Positions 53,209 to 61,728 are shown, counted from the stretch's first letter. The stretch: DNA of 64,000 nucleotides from Schleiferiaceae bacterium (GCA_028357285.1 JAOMWM010000001.1:1-64000), one strand, 5' to 3'. Numbers and translations: made by a program. The notes: a model not told the origin generated them from the sequence alone.

Positions 53209-54774
53209 ATGAGTGAACCTGTAAGAAGTGATAAGAAAACGTTGTTCGGAGCAGCTATAAATCCACCAGTGTTCTTCGGTTCATTAATAGTGCTGCTCTC
53301 ATTGATTAGCACAACCATTATCATCGGAGAGCCTGTAGAGGAACTCTTTCGAACTGTGCAAGCCAGTATTAGTGATGCCGCAGGATGGTTCTTCATCTTG
53401 CTCGCCAATCTTCTGATGTTTTTCCTGATCTATTTAGCCTTTTCAAAATTTGGAAAGATTAGACTTGGGGGAGTAGATGCGAAACCCGATTTCTCCCGTA
53501 TCTCTTGGTTTTCTATGCTGTTCTCTGCAGGCCTCGGTATAGGACTCCTGTTTTATGGGGTCGCTGAACCTATTTACCACTTTAACGACAATCCGTTTGT
53601 CGACAATACAGATACTATCGCCGCAGCGAGAAGCGCCATGGGTATCACATTCTACCACTACGGTATTCAAGCGTGGAGCATCTACGCAACCGTAGGATTA
53701 GCCCTTGCTTTTTTCACGTTCAATCTCAAACTACCCCTCACGATTCGCAGTATTTTCTATCCGTTACTGGGAGATAAAATTTACGGACGCTGGGGAGACT
53801 TAATTGATATCATTTCTGTAATCGCCACCGTTGTAGGTCTTGCCACCTCACTGGGATTAGGAGCGCAACAAGTTAATGCTGGTATAGAATACCTCTTCGG
53901 AATCGGCTATTCGCGAGAAGCTCAAATAGTCATTATTGCCGTCATTACCGCCCTCGCTACCCTTTCTTTACTTGCCGGCTTAGATAAAGGCATTCGAAGA
54001 CTCAGTGAAGTCAATATGGGCTTAGCTATGGTATTACTGGTGTTTGTTCTTGCCATCGGACCCACTGCATTCCTAATGGACAGCTTCGTACAGAATCTAG
54101 GATACTACATCGATAACTTCTTCAAAATAGGTCTATGGACCGAATCTTTTGTTGGGGTTAAAGATGATTCAAACTGGCAAAATGTTTGGACCGTATTCTA
54201 CTACGCTTGGTGGATCGCATGGTCACCGTTTGTTGGGATATTCATTGCACGCGTATCGAAAGGCCGTACCATCACTGAATTTATTTTAGGCGTGGTCCTT
54301 GTTCCCTCTCTTTTGACCTTCTTATGGATGAGTATTTTCGGAGGTAGTGCACTGTACTTTGAACTGCTCGGAGATCATGGTATTACCGCTGCAGTGAATG
54401 AAAACGTAGCTACTGCCATATTTAAACTATTAGAAAGGTACCCCTTAGTTAGCATATCCTCTGGTCTAGCCATACTACTCACCACCAGCTTCTTTGTTAC
54501 GAGCTCTGACAGCGGCTCAATGGTGGTTGATACTCTTACTTCTGGCGGGCGTCATGATGCGCCAAAGATTCAGAAGATTTTTTGGGCAGCTATGGAAGGA
54601 ACTACTGCTTCAGTGCTCTTGCTTTATGGAGGACTTACTGCCCTACAGAGCGCTACCACTATTACAGGTTTAGCGTTCGCAATTATTCTCGTCATTATGG
54701 TCATCAGTTTTTATATGAGCTTAGAAAAATACTACGATGAGAACGTAAATAGCCACGATAAAAAGAACGCTTAA
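53209..54774 (+). CDS. BCCT-family betaine/carnitine/choline transporter
   Basis: This 521-residue protein has 12 hydrophobic helices. BCCT landmarks are AGLGIGLLFYGVAEPIYHF near residue 105, AWWIAWSPFVGIFIARVSKGRT with the aromatic cage Trp residues of helix 8, and TSSDSGSMVVDTL. Members import quaternary amines (betaine, carnitine, choline, or DMSP in some) coupled to Na+ or H+. I chose ATG 53209 because an upstream in-frame start (53167) lies in the hairpin. It ends in a strong bidirectional terminator. A role in marine osmolyte uptake is an inference from the family. Confidence 0.93.
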   Translation: MSEPVRSDKKTLFGAAINPPVFFGSLIVLLSLISTTIIIGEPVEELFRTVQASISDAAGWFFILLANLLMFFLIYLAFSKFGKIRLGGVDAKPDFSRISWFSMLFSAGLGIGLLFYGVAEPIYHFNDNPFVDNTDTIAAARSAMGITFYHYGIQAWSIYATVGLALAFFTFNLKLPLTIRSIFYPLLGDKIYGRWGDLIDIISVIATVVGLATSLGLGAQQVNAGIEYLFGIGYSREAQIVIIAVITALATLSLLAGLDKGIRRLSEVNMGLAMVLLVFVLAIGPTAFLMDSFVQNLGYYIDNFFKIGLWTESFVGVKDDSNWQNVWTVFYYAWWIAWSPFVGIFIARVSKGRTITEFILGVVLVPSLLTFLWMSIFGGSALYFELLGDHGITAAVNENVATAIFKLLERYPLVSISSGLAILLTTSFFVTSSDSGSMVVDTLTSGGRHDAPKIQKIFWAAMEGTTASVLLLYGGLTALQSATTITGLAFAIILVIMVISFYMSLEKYYDENVNSHDKKNA

Positions 54775-54784
54775 TACAACTATG

Positions 54785-54830
54785 AAAAAAGCCAAAGGTC
54801 CGGGAAACCCGAACCTTTGGCTTTTTTATT
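54785..54830. terminator. Bidirectional terminator after BCCT
   Basis: AAAAAAGCCAAAGGT (54785-54799) pairs with ACCTTTGGCTTTTTT (54813-54827), with an inner CGGG/CCCG stem and AAA loop. T runs flank it on both strands, so it serves the BCCT gene and the convergent small genes. Confidence 0.85.
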
Positions 54831-54853
54831 ATTTTCAACTTTTCCGTCCGGAT

Positions 54854-55024
54854 TTATTCACCGGATTTACTACCCATTCCATCTTGCACAGAGCTATCCT
54901 TACCGCTGGATTTAGAGTTCTTTCTAGATTCCTGTGCTTTGTTGTTGCGGAAAATATTCCAAATAGTAAAATATATATAGATCGCGAATAAAACGCCACC
55001 AACCATGTACATCTGAATACTCAT
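54854..55024 (-). CDS. 56-residue single-pass membrane protein
   Basis: A short gene, ATG at 55024, encodes 56 residues: one hydrophobic helix (about 8-25; VGGVLFAIYIYFTIWNIF) and a highly charged Lys/Ser-rich tail. It begins 3 bp after the stop of another tiny membrane protein and ends just before the shared terminator, so the two are a small operon converging on the BCCT transporter. I know no family; a small accessory subunit of a transporter is one possibility. Confidence 0.6.
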   Translation of the reverse strand: MSIQMYMVGGVLFAIYIYFTIWNIFRNNKAQESRKNSKSSGKDSSVQDGMGSKSGE

Positions 55025-55027
55025 AAC

Positions 55028-55213
55028 CTACTCTTTTTTAGAATTTGTCAATCTACGTTGACGTATAGCAATAGCAAATAATAAGATAGTTCCTGGCCAG
55101 TGTGCTGAATATTGCGCCTGTTCAGCATGCCCCATTAGACCCATCCCAACGGAATAAAGCAATGCAACAAAGGCTATGATAACCGGATACCAACTGTTTA
55201 TAAAGTGTGCCAT
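55028..55213 (-). CDS. 61-residue membrane protein
   Basis: This 61-residue protein has two hydrophobic stretches (about 8-27 and 38-50) and a basic tail (IRQRRLTNSKKE). It is 3 bp upstream of the 56-residue gene. TTG with TAATTAAA 17 bp later, upstream of the ATG, is a poor but correctly spaced promoter candidate. No family is recognised; the tight pairing of two tiny membrane proteins next to BCCT is the main support for both. Confidence 0.6.
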   Translation of the reverse strand: MAHFINSWYPVIIAFVALLYSVGMGLMGHAEQAQYSAHWPGTILLFAIAIRQRRLTNSKKE

Positions 55214-55378
55214 AGTGTAAGTCTTTAATTAAGTGTTTTCTATGGATACAACTCCATTAACACAATGATGTTCATTTTCTAATTCTCTACACACATTCTG
55301 GGGAGTAGATTAAAATTGGGTAATTGATCAAGTTCAATCGCATTGAGTTCGAGAAATCTCAGCGGGAAAATCTGTCCC

Positions 55379-56278
55379 TTACCTATTAAATTTCAATGTC
55401 ACGCCCACAGGACAATGATCACTAAGCATCTCTTCCTCGGTCATCGCATCGACTTTCCCGGGGAAATAATAAACTGTTTCACTTCCCTGAACCTGCCACT
55501 GCTCCGCTCCTGCTCCCATTAAAATATGATCTATAGGATCAGGGTATCTTGGATGACACCCCTTCAACTCTTTCATACTATTAACAATAACAACCGGCTT
55601 ACCGTCCATATGGGTTAAATCTTTCCAAAGCTTATTTTCCGCATTGGCAATCCTATGATTGAAATCGCCTAAAACGACAAAAGGTTTGCCTGCCTTCAAG
55701 CGTTCTTCCATCCAGCCATCTAGTATAGGTACTTGCTTTTCAAAAGTTTCGCAGGCGCTACGATCCGAAGCACCATAGTCTTCAACAAAACATCCACTCT
55801 TCATATGTACAGACATCACTTCAAGAGTGTCCTTTCCACGAATTATCTTCACAACAAGCCCATATCGCAGTCCTTCTCGGTCTAGGGCCAATTCTTTAAA
55901 TCCCCCCACTTCCTGATACTTCACATCTTTACGAATGGCCAACCCCACCCGTTGCTGAGTTGATTTCTGCCCATTCCCGCGACAATCATAAGCTCGACTA
56001 GCAGGACGATCAGACACAATAATATTCCATTCCTTCTGGGGGAAAACGCGAGCTACAGCCTTCACACTTTCAACTTCTTGCAAGGCTACGACATCAGCTT
56101 CAAGCCCTTGAGCAAATATTCTCATCTGCTCATAATCACGCTCTTCCCTCGAAACACAACCCTCACCCACATTCTCAGCAAGGTGCTCCATATTCCAAGT
56201 CACAAAGTGCACCTTGGATGAACACGAGGATAATAATAACACCAACCCAATTATATAGAATGGAAATCTCTTTTTCAT
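55379..56278 (-). CDS. Endonuclease/exonuclease/phosphatase (EEP) family lipoprotein
   Basis: This 299-residue protein has a lipobox (LLLSSCSSK) and an EEP-superfamily fold: VTWNMEHL at the N-terminal strand, ALQEVES (metal Glu), VLGDFNHR (Asn/Asp) and MLSDHCPVGV (the final His). Members are Mg-dependent nucleases or phosphodiesterases. As an exported lipoprotein it probably acts on extracellular nucleic acid or phospho-compounds in the envelope; the substrate is not determinable. I chose ATG 56278, which gives the lipoprotein signal. A perfect -7 box lies upstream. Confidence 0.88.
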   Translation of the reverse strand: MKKRFPFYIIGLVLLLSSCSSKVHFVTWNMEHLAENVGEGCVSREERDYEQMRIFAQGLEADVVALQEVESVKAVARVFPQKEWNIIVSDRPASRAYDCRGNGQKSTQQRVGLAIRKDVKYQEVGGFKELALDREGLRYGLVVKIIRGKDTLEVMSVHMKSGCFVEDYGASDRSACETFEKQVPILDGWMEERLKAGKPFVVLGDFNHRIANAENKLWKDLTHMDGKPVVIVNSMKELKGCHPRYPDPIDHILMGAGAEQWQVQGSETVYYFPGKVDAMTEEEMLSDHCPVGVTLKFNR

Positions 56279-56296
56279 AAGCCTGCTTCTTTGATT

Positions 56297-56304
56297 CAAA
56301 AATA
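56297..56304 (-). promoter_or_regulatory. Bacteroidota -7 box of the EEP gene
   Basis: TATTTTTG on the minus strand is a full consensus match, 18 bases before the ATG at 56278. The palindrome at 56322-56334 occupies the -33 region. Confidence 0.5.
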
Positions 56305-56321
56305 AGACATAAGTGCTCTAG

Positions 56322-56334
56322 ACCTGTAACAGGT
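56322..56334. promoter_or_regulatory. Perfect palindrome at the EEP promoter, possible operator
   Basis: ACCTGT and ACAGGT flank one central A, forming a 13-bp perfect odd palindrome that overlaps the expected -33 position. A bound protein would be well placed to control transcription. Confidence 0.4.
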
Positions 56335-56385
56335 GTATGAAGAAAGGGGGTTAGATGCTGAGAATGTTCTAAGGACAGAAAAGCT

Positions 56386-56409
56386 CTCTGAAGTTTCCTT
56401 TAAAGGGTT
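56386..56409 (+). repeat. 24-bp repeat, left copy
   Basis: This sequence matches 60705-60728 at 23 of 24 positions in the same orientation. The right copy is part of a terminator next to a tRNA-like end; here the stem is degenerate. The two copies enclose a lipoprotein, the HMGR-kinase gene, a desaturase and an integrase remnant. Confidence 0.6.
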
Positions 56410-56520
56410 ACTACTCAATACATTATTCCGTAACTTTAGATTTGTATTTCACGCCTCGAAGTGAAAGCGAAGCAACTTGTTGTTGTTACAGTTATCGACG
56501 AACACAAATGTTTAATAACC

Positions 56521-56895
56521 ATGAAAAAGACTCTTTTCGCATTATTCGTTGTGGCCATTTCCTTTATGAGCTGCGACAAACCTCTCCCTGAATATACAAT
56601 TGAAGGTAAATGGCTATGGTCTCCTAGCGAGGAAAGAGCAGATGCCAATACAATGTTTGAATTCATTGATGGAAACATTTACACATCTTACTGTATCACT
56701 TGTCCTGGTGATGATGATTACTGGAACTCTTTAGATAGTACAGATCGAATTCCTGGAATTCATAGTTACACTTTTGATGGAGACACTTTAGTCTGGGATG
56801 GAACGCCGAGAGGAGTCGCATTTGAATGTGACGGTGGTAAATTAGAGTTTCACCTTGGTATGAATCTTTGGAGATTGAGTTCTGACTGTCAATAA
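56521..56895 (+). CDS. Small lipoprotein of unknown function
   Basis: This 124-residue protein has a lipobox (AISFMSCDK) and a beta-rich mature part beginning YTIEGKWLWSPSEE, the Gly-Lys-Trp opening common in small lipocalin-like lipoproteins. Four cysteines (SYCITC, FECD, SDCQ) may form disulfides. ATG 56521 is used; an in-frame upstream ATG lacks a signal peptide. It stands alone between the EEP gene and the convergent HMGR fusion. Function unknown. Confidence 0.65.
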   Translation: MKKTLFALFVVAISFMSCDKPLPEYTIEGKWLWSPSEERADANTMFEFIDGNIYTSYCITCPGDDDYWNSLDSTDRIPGIHSYTFDGDTLVWDGTPRGVAFECDGGKLEFHLGMNLWRLSSDCQ

Positions 56896-57007
56896 TTGTT
56901 TTTGGCTTACGGCACTTAACTTAGGAATAGTATTATTCTCAACCACCATATGAAGGGTGTTAGTCATAATCAATGGAACAGCAATGATTAAAATATGCCA
57001 GAGAATA

Positions 57008-59344
57008 TCAACGATCACCTGTTAACATATTGAGCATTTTTAAAGCTACGTTTAAAACTCGATTCGAGAAATCATATTTCATGATCACTCCGGCGACTTC
57101 ATAAAAAGATAGTCGCGTTGCGACATAAGTCTCTAGAGAATAGCAAAGTGCCTCAAACCAAGGGTTGTTCTCGGAGAGATCAGCGACTCGATCACTGTAA
57201 TATCCAAGATATCGAATAAGGTCTTCTCGGGTAAAGTCCTCCGGTAGAACAAAGCTTAGAAACTCTACGATATCCCTTGTCGGAAAATCTACCACAGCGA
57301 GCTCTAAGTCGTAAAAAACAGGCGTGCCATTCTTCCTAATAGCGATGTTTCGTGAATTGAAATCGTTGTGAATTATGGTTTTTGACAACTTTATATTCTT
57401 TGCAATTCGCGACCAATTCCCTAAGTTCATTTGAATACTGCGAAGCATCTCGCGATTGATAATGTGGCCACCCTCCAAAATGGTTATGTCCAATAATTTT
57501 CGATACAGCGGAATATAACGCGAGGCATCAAATTCTTGTATTTCTGGAAAGTGCTCGTTTCTTAGAGAGGAGTGAAATTCGTTCAAAGCGCATAACGCAG
57601 ATGATATATCCGCATCACTCCATACATTTGGGTTATTCTCACTATTGATAATACGTAGTTCCGAATAGTCCAGGAATTCCTGCATAAACAGGTAGATTTC
57701 TCGCTTCGCATTAACGAGACTCCCCTCAAATCTTGGTATATACTCGAAACCAATTTCCGCAAGCTTCTGGTAAATTTTTATATCCTTAATATGTGCGTTT
57801 TGGTACTCTAGTTGAGTGCCGTATTTCTTAATTAAGTCGGCCAATTCCGTATCTATCGATGAGGCCATTAAATGCAATCCCTTAACTATTTCTGCATCCA
57901 ACGCTTTCGACTTGAGTAACAGTTTTTCCGAGTAAACCTCGCCGTTTTGAGATTTATGATTTCGCTCAATTGGAATGAAGCCGATCATTTTTTTGCTGGT
58001 GCGATTCGCTATAACCGTCAAGATGCCATTATCTAATGTGTCATTTTCTAAAACTCTGTATGAAAAATGGTCATTACTATTCCTTTCACTGGCAACTTCA
58101 GATAAGAATTTTGTGGTCAATTCGGATTTAAAAAGCCATTGAACAGGTTTATTGCGCCCTAGTTTTTCATGTGCCTTAGCGAACTCTCCACTAACAATGG
58201 CAGCGTAGGTGGAAATCTCTAGACCCAAGGCAAATCCTGCGATCAACTTAGCGAATCGCTCTACTTTACCTGATCCTAAACACCCCATCATATCCAAGGC
58301 TTCTGACTGCTTTTTCAAGTTAGTGCCACCTCCAACCGTACCAACCACTAGATTAGGTAGGGTAAGTTGAAGTTTTAGTCCACCTTCCACACAATCGAGT
58401 TCCAGAAAACCAACTGCAGATTCATGCACACAGCCTATGTCTTGACCTGTTGCCACGAAAAACGCCGCAATGGCGTTGGCTACGTTGATGTTGTAACCTA
58501 CCATAGATTCTTCCTTCGCGAGAGATTTCGACGGGCCGAAAAATCGCTCCATCTTTTTGGAAGTCGTACGAAGTACCTTGTTTACGATAGCTTCAGGCAA
58601 GAAGCAATTCGCAACAACTCTAATACCTCGTCCATTGGTAATATTATATTGGGATATTTTTTTGTCTGCTGCGCCATTCCCCTCAATCACATAGTCGATT
58701 GGCGAAATATCGAATTTTTCTTTAAACACATCGACAAGATGCATAATTGCATGCCAAGAACAAGTTGTGGTCATGTTTTGTCCCGAAGCATCGCCCGTTG
58801 AAAAAACAAGTTTGAGATGGACATTCTTACCTCGAACGAATCGTTCGATAGTCCGTAAATCGGCATGGTTCGAATATTTTTTGATCAGTTGGGCCACTTT
58901 CTTCTCTTCCGTTTTCACGAAAGCTTGAAAAGTATGTGCTTCTTCTTCAGTTTCAAATAAAAACAAAGGGGAACGCACCATTTTTTGCCAAGTAACTTCA
59001 GCCTCAAAACCTCCCCCGTGACTAATGGCCTTAGCTCCTCTGTTCATGCTGGCAACGAGTGCGCCTTCAAGCGTACCCACCGTTGCATAAACTAATTCTT
59101 CCTGTGCCTCGTCCTTAAACAACATTGGACCGACTACTCCTAAAGGAATTTCAACAGAGCCGATATTCGATTCTATGTTGTTTTGAATTTCGCTTAATTC
59201 CAGATTGGTATACTTAATGTTCTGGATGGAGATGCCTTGCTGCTCCAAAAAGGCTTGACGCATTTCAATGGCACTTTTCACAACAAGTCCTCTCCCTGGA
59301 ATTACCGGTAGACAGGAAGGTTTAGTATTTATTTTTCTATGCAT
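57008..59344 (-). CDS. Class I HMG-CoA reductase fused to an APH-like kinase domain
   Basis: This 778-residue protein has no membrane anchor. Residues about 10-430 are a class I HMG-CoA reductase: IPLGVVGPM, GTLEGALVASMNRG (E93), STGDASGQNMTT, AADKK (K228), GQDIG (D302), VGTVGGGT and FAKAHEKLGR (H392), so the four catalytic residues are present. The position equivalent to the regulatory Ser of the human enzyme (six after the His) is Asn398. Residues about 500-770 form an aminoglycoside-phosphotransferase/choline-kinase-like domain, with IIHNDFNSRN (D661, N666) and FYDLELAVVDF (D679) giving the kinase catalytic and metal motifs. It overlaps the desaturase gene by 16 bp. The kinase may phosphorylate mevalonate, a lipid or the reductase itself; none of these is shown. 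Confidence 0.87.
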   Translation of the reverse strand: MHRKINTKPSCLPVIPGRGLVVKSAIEMRQAFLEQQGISIQNIKYTNLELSEIQNNIESNIGSVEIPLGVVGPMLFKDEAQEELVYATVGTLEGALVASMNRGAKAISHGGGFEAEVTWQKMVRSPLFLFETEEEAHTFQAFVKTEEKKVAQLIKKYSNHADLRTIERFVRGKNVHLKLVFSTGDASGQNMTTTCSWHAIMHLVDVFKEKFDISPIDYVIEGNGAADKKISQYNITNGRGIRVVANCFLPEAIVNKVLRTTSKKMERFFGPSKSLAKEESMVGYNINVANAIAAFFVATGQDIGCVHESAVGFLELDCVEGGLKLQLTLPNLVVGTVGGGTNLKKQSEALDMMGCLGSGKVERFAKLIAGFALGLEISTYAAIVSGEFAKAHEKLGRNKPVQWLFKSELTTKFLSEVASERNSNDHFSYRVLENDTLDNGILTVIANRTSKKMIGFIPIERNHKSQNGEVYSEKLLLKSKALDAEIVKGLHLMASSIDTELADLIKKYGTQLEYQNAHIKDIKIYQKLAEIGFEYIPRFEGSLVNAKREIYLFMQEFLDYSELRIINSENNPNVWSDADISSALCALNEFHSSLRNEHFPEIQEFDASRYIPLYRKLLDITILEGGHIINREMLRSIQMNLGNWSRIAKNIKLSKTIIHNDFNSRNIAIRKNGTPVFYDLELAVVDFPTRDIVEFLSFVLPEDFTREDLIRYLGYYSDRVADLSENNPWFEALCYSLETYVATRLSFYEVAGVIMKYDFSNRVLNVALKMLNMLTGDR

Positions 59345-60264
59345 TCATTAAATACATTTAAATAGTTTTTTGAAATGTAAATAGATTGTCTACCTATTTT
59401 ATTATTGACCAACTTCTCATGAACCTTTGGAAGGTTGTATTGCGGTATACTGGGAAACATGTGATGTTCGCAGTGGTACGCAATATTTTTAGGAGAGAGT
59501 AAGAGTCTAGAAATGAAATTGTGTTTCGTTGTTCGCGTTTGCATTTCAAGAGGTTGGTGCTCAATCCCTGAATGCTCAGCTATTCGTCGCCATCTATTTA
59601 TGAGTTGCGTCCAAGAGATGAAGGGAACTAGCCAGTACTTTAAAAGTAGCATTTCGCGATCGAAATAGATAAACCCACAAAGGATAATGATGTAAAAGGA
59701 AACTCTAGCGAACTTGTATCTCCAGCTGGACTTAGGTTTGCTCGATGCAACTGATCTACCCGACATCACTCGAAAAGTTTCGAAAACACCAAGCCCGGAA
59801 AGTTGCCTCATGACGATTTTAAGAAAGCGAGTAATGGGCATTGGGAATTGCCAATTCTTATCCGTTTTAGCAGTATAATCTGGGTCTTCATCCGTGTTTA
59901 GACATTGATGGTGTTTGAGGTGTTTTACTTTATATGATTTCATGGAAACAATCACCGGCCAAGCGCAAAAGACCTCACCAACTAGATCATTGATTTTTTT
60001 GTTTTTTGAGATTAAACCGTGAACAGACTCATGCATTAACAAACCTAAAGCGAGATACCTTGCACCGATAAAAACGACGGTAATGATATAGATGCTCCAA
60101 TGATAATAAGTTTCACAAAGAAAGGCTGCGATTAATATCATCGCCCATTCTTGAATGACCGAAAAAATCCCTTTCCACGTTCGGATATTAAAAAATGGAC
60201 GTAGATCAATACTGTCTAAAATGAGATGAATTCTATCGTTGTAGGAGGATTTTGAATTTACCAT
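59329..60264 (-). CDS. Membrane fatty acid desaturase-type protein
   Basis: This 311-residue membrane protein has the three histidine boxes of di-iron desaturases: HESVH at 78-82, HLKHH at 115-119 and HCEHH at 264-268, with hydrophobic pairs around 40-70 and 185-225. It would introduce a double bond, or a hydroxyl group in related enzymes, into a lipid acyl chain or similar substrate at the inner membrane. Its stop lies inside the start of the HMGR-kinase gene (16-bp overlap), so the two are translationally coupled and probably act in one lipid or isoprenoid pathway. An electron donor gene is not nearby. Confidence 0.88.
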   Translation of the reverse strand: MVNSKSSYNDRIHLILDSIDLRPFFNIRTWKGIFSVIQEWAMILIAAFLCETYYHWSIYIITVVFIGARYLALGLLMHESVHGLISKNKKINDLVGEVFCAWPVIVSMKSYKVKHLKHHQCLNTDEDPDYTAKTDKNWQFPMPITRFLKIVMRQLSGLGVFETFRVMSGRSVASSKPKSSWRYKFARVSFYIIILCGFIYFDREMLLLKYWLVPFISWTQLINRWRRIAEHSGIEHQPLEMQTRTTKHNFISRLLLSPKNIAYHCEHHMFPSIPQYNLPKVHEKLVNNKIGRQSIYISKNYLNVFNECIEK

Positions 60265-60501
60265 AGTGCGTAATTTAGAATTCTAGATTATGTTTCAAGT
60301 TAAACGGTAATTTCTTAAAGTGGAATAATTCGATACTACTTGTCAATTTAATATGAAGCTAGTTATTTAATTATGCGAAGCATAAAATCTCACTTACAAA
60401 CTTCTATTAGTAATGAATCTAGCAGTATTTAGACAAAGTATATTTTTGATTCAATATTGAGATATGCATACCGCACTTATAAATTCATATCTTATAACTG
60501 A

Positions 60502-60685
60502 GGAATTACCTTATACAGCTTTAGACATACAGGTAGTATCAAAGTCTTTGAGAAAAACAGGCTCTCTGCTCAAGCTACAGCAGGTAATGGGACATAGCGA
60601 CATGACAGTATCCTTAACCTATTTAAGGGCATTAGAAGTGAAGCAGTACAACCTTGTTGTGACGGGGCTTTGCACCAGTTGGTAA
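60502..60685 (+). pseudogene. Remnant of a tyrosine integrase C-terminus, frameshifted
   Basis: About 180 bp closely match the end of the intact integrase at 61.9-62.9 kb. It reads GITLYSFRHTGSIKVFEK, then one extra A in an A-run at 60553-60557 shifts the frame, and TGSLLKLQQVMGHSDM with TYLRALEV continues. The catalytic Arg, His and Tyr motifs are thus split over two frames, and the rest of the gene is missing. It is the scar of an earlier, related insertion. Confidence 0.85.
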
Positions 60686-60696
60686 GCTCGTAAACG

Positions 60697-60729
60697 AAAA
60701 AACCCTCTGAAGTTTCCTTCAAAGGGTTT
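60697..60729 (-). terminator. Terminator with right copy of the 24-bp repeat
   Basis: AAACCCT (60700-60706) pairs with AGGGTTT (60723-60729) and TGAAG with CTTCA inside, with loop TTTC; on the minus strand a run of six T's follows. It directly follows a tRNA-acceptor-like sequence on the minus strand, the arrangement of a terminator behind a tRNA gene. Confidence 0.7.
60705..60728 (+). repeat. 24-bp repeat, right copy
   Basis: It is the partner of 56386-56409 with one mismatch. It is embedded in the minus-strand terminator described at 60697-60729. Confidence 0.6.
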
Positions 60730-60732
60730 CTG

Positions 60733-60752
60733 AGTAGCGGAGGTGAGACTAC
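60733..60752 (-). mobile_element. Degenerate tRNA 3'-end scar (old attachment site)
   Basis: TAGCGGAGG here equals the acceptor end of the tRNA-Met half at 61729, and the following bases resemble it with a deletion. Together with the adjacent terminator and integrase remnant this looks like a decayed attachment site. Confidence 0.45.
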
Positions 60753-60970
60753 GTATATATTTCTATGACTCTATTTGTAAGATGATTACAAAAAGGCCAT
60801 TGGAAGAAATTCAAAATTCTTACGAAACCGCATCAAACTCCTTCCAGTGAAATTATTCTATAAAGAGATTTACTGAGACTTTGTAAAATCGAAGTTAGCT
60901 TGATAAGAATCAACCTTAGTGAACTTAAGGAATAGCGAGTACAACTTTAGAAGTGTTGGTTTAGATGCAA

Positions 60971-61585
60971 CTATTGCCAACTTTTACTCTTGTTAAATCT
61001 CTTCTTAGTTTTCACATTACTTTGAAAGCCGTAGGTAAATCCAACCCGAGCATTTACAGGATATTCATTTGCATTTGCGCCAATACCAAAGTTCAAGTAG
61101 GGTGTTAGCACCCCTCTTCTATAGGGACGGTTTTGTCCAATCGAAAACCCTAAGTAATATTCCCAACCAACAAGAAAAGGCCTTGGATTGGCATTTGATG
61201 GGGGATGAAAATTCACAGATTTAAAGTGCTTTATTTCTCCACCCAGACCGTAAAACATATTCTTAAATCTTTTTCTTGGGTGGTATCTGATTTCAGGACA
61301 AATACCAACAAGTCGATTTTCTGTAAAAACAGTTTCATTTACATCCCCATGAAGTTTATGCTCTCCGTAATGAGCAGCGAATGGAATATTCACAGTGATT
61401 TTCTTAGCTAAACTAAATTCAGCAGAAATTTCACCCCCAATATTCAAATAGACGTCTTCTTCGAACCATGGAGAATAATTACCCAAAACACTCGGACCGA
61501 CTCTAACATAGGTCTGTGCGACTAGTGATTGACAACAGAAAAACAACACTACAAGAACTCTCCCCCTTATCTTCGTACTAAGCAT
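60971..61585 (-). CDS. Outer-membrane beta-barrel-like protein
   Basis: This protein of about 204 residues has a signal peptide (LVVLFFCCQSLVAQ) and alternating hydrophobic/aromatic strands with Gly-rich turns (IGGEISAEFSL, FYGLGGEIKHF, WEYYLGFSIG, ARVGFTYGF), as in small outer-membrane beta barrels of Bacteroidota. The end is a basic tail, not a terminal Phe. ATG 61585 gives the signal peptide; the in-frame reading to 61651 does not. It lies alone between two tRNA-derived attachment scars, so it may be cargo of an integrated element. Function unknown. Confidence 0.65.
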   Translation of the reverse strand: MLSTKIRGRVLVVLFFCCQSLVAQTYVRVGPSVLGNYSPWFEEDVYLNIGGEISAEFSLAKKITVNIPFAAHYGEHKLHGDVNETVFTENRLVGICPEIRYHPRKRFKNMFYGLGGEIKHFKSVNFHPPSNANPRPFLVGWEYYLGFSIGQNRPYRRGVLTPYLNFGIGANANEYPVNARVGFTYGFQSNVKTKKRFNKSKSWQ

Positions 61586-61688
61586 TATGTAATATACCAA
61601 GTTTGATTGATAACGAGGTACGTCCCTTAAACGTATATAAGGCCGGTCCAATCAAAAGGTGTTTCATTAATCTGTCCGATTCAAGACA

Positions 61689-61723
61689 TAAAAAAAGCCC
61701 TGATGCTGTGCATCAAGGCTTTT
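61689..61723 (-). terminator. Terminator behind the tRNA-Met half
   Basis: AAAAGCC/GGCTTTT and TGATG/CATCA form a two-part stem with loop CTGTG, followed by T's on the minus strand. It sits six bases after the tRNA 3' end, as expected for the original tRNA gene's terminator. Confidence 0.75.
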
Positions 61724-61728
61724 CCTTG

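Noticed and set aside
54782-54991. Plus-strand frame of 69 codons right after BCCT
   Set aside because: Its first part is the terminator hairpin, and the rest is antisense to the 56-residue membrane protein gene.
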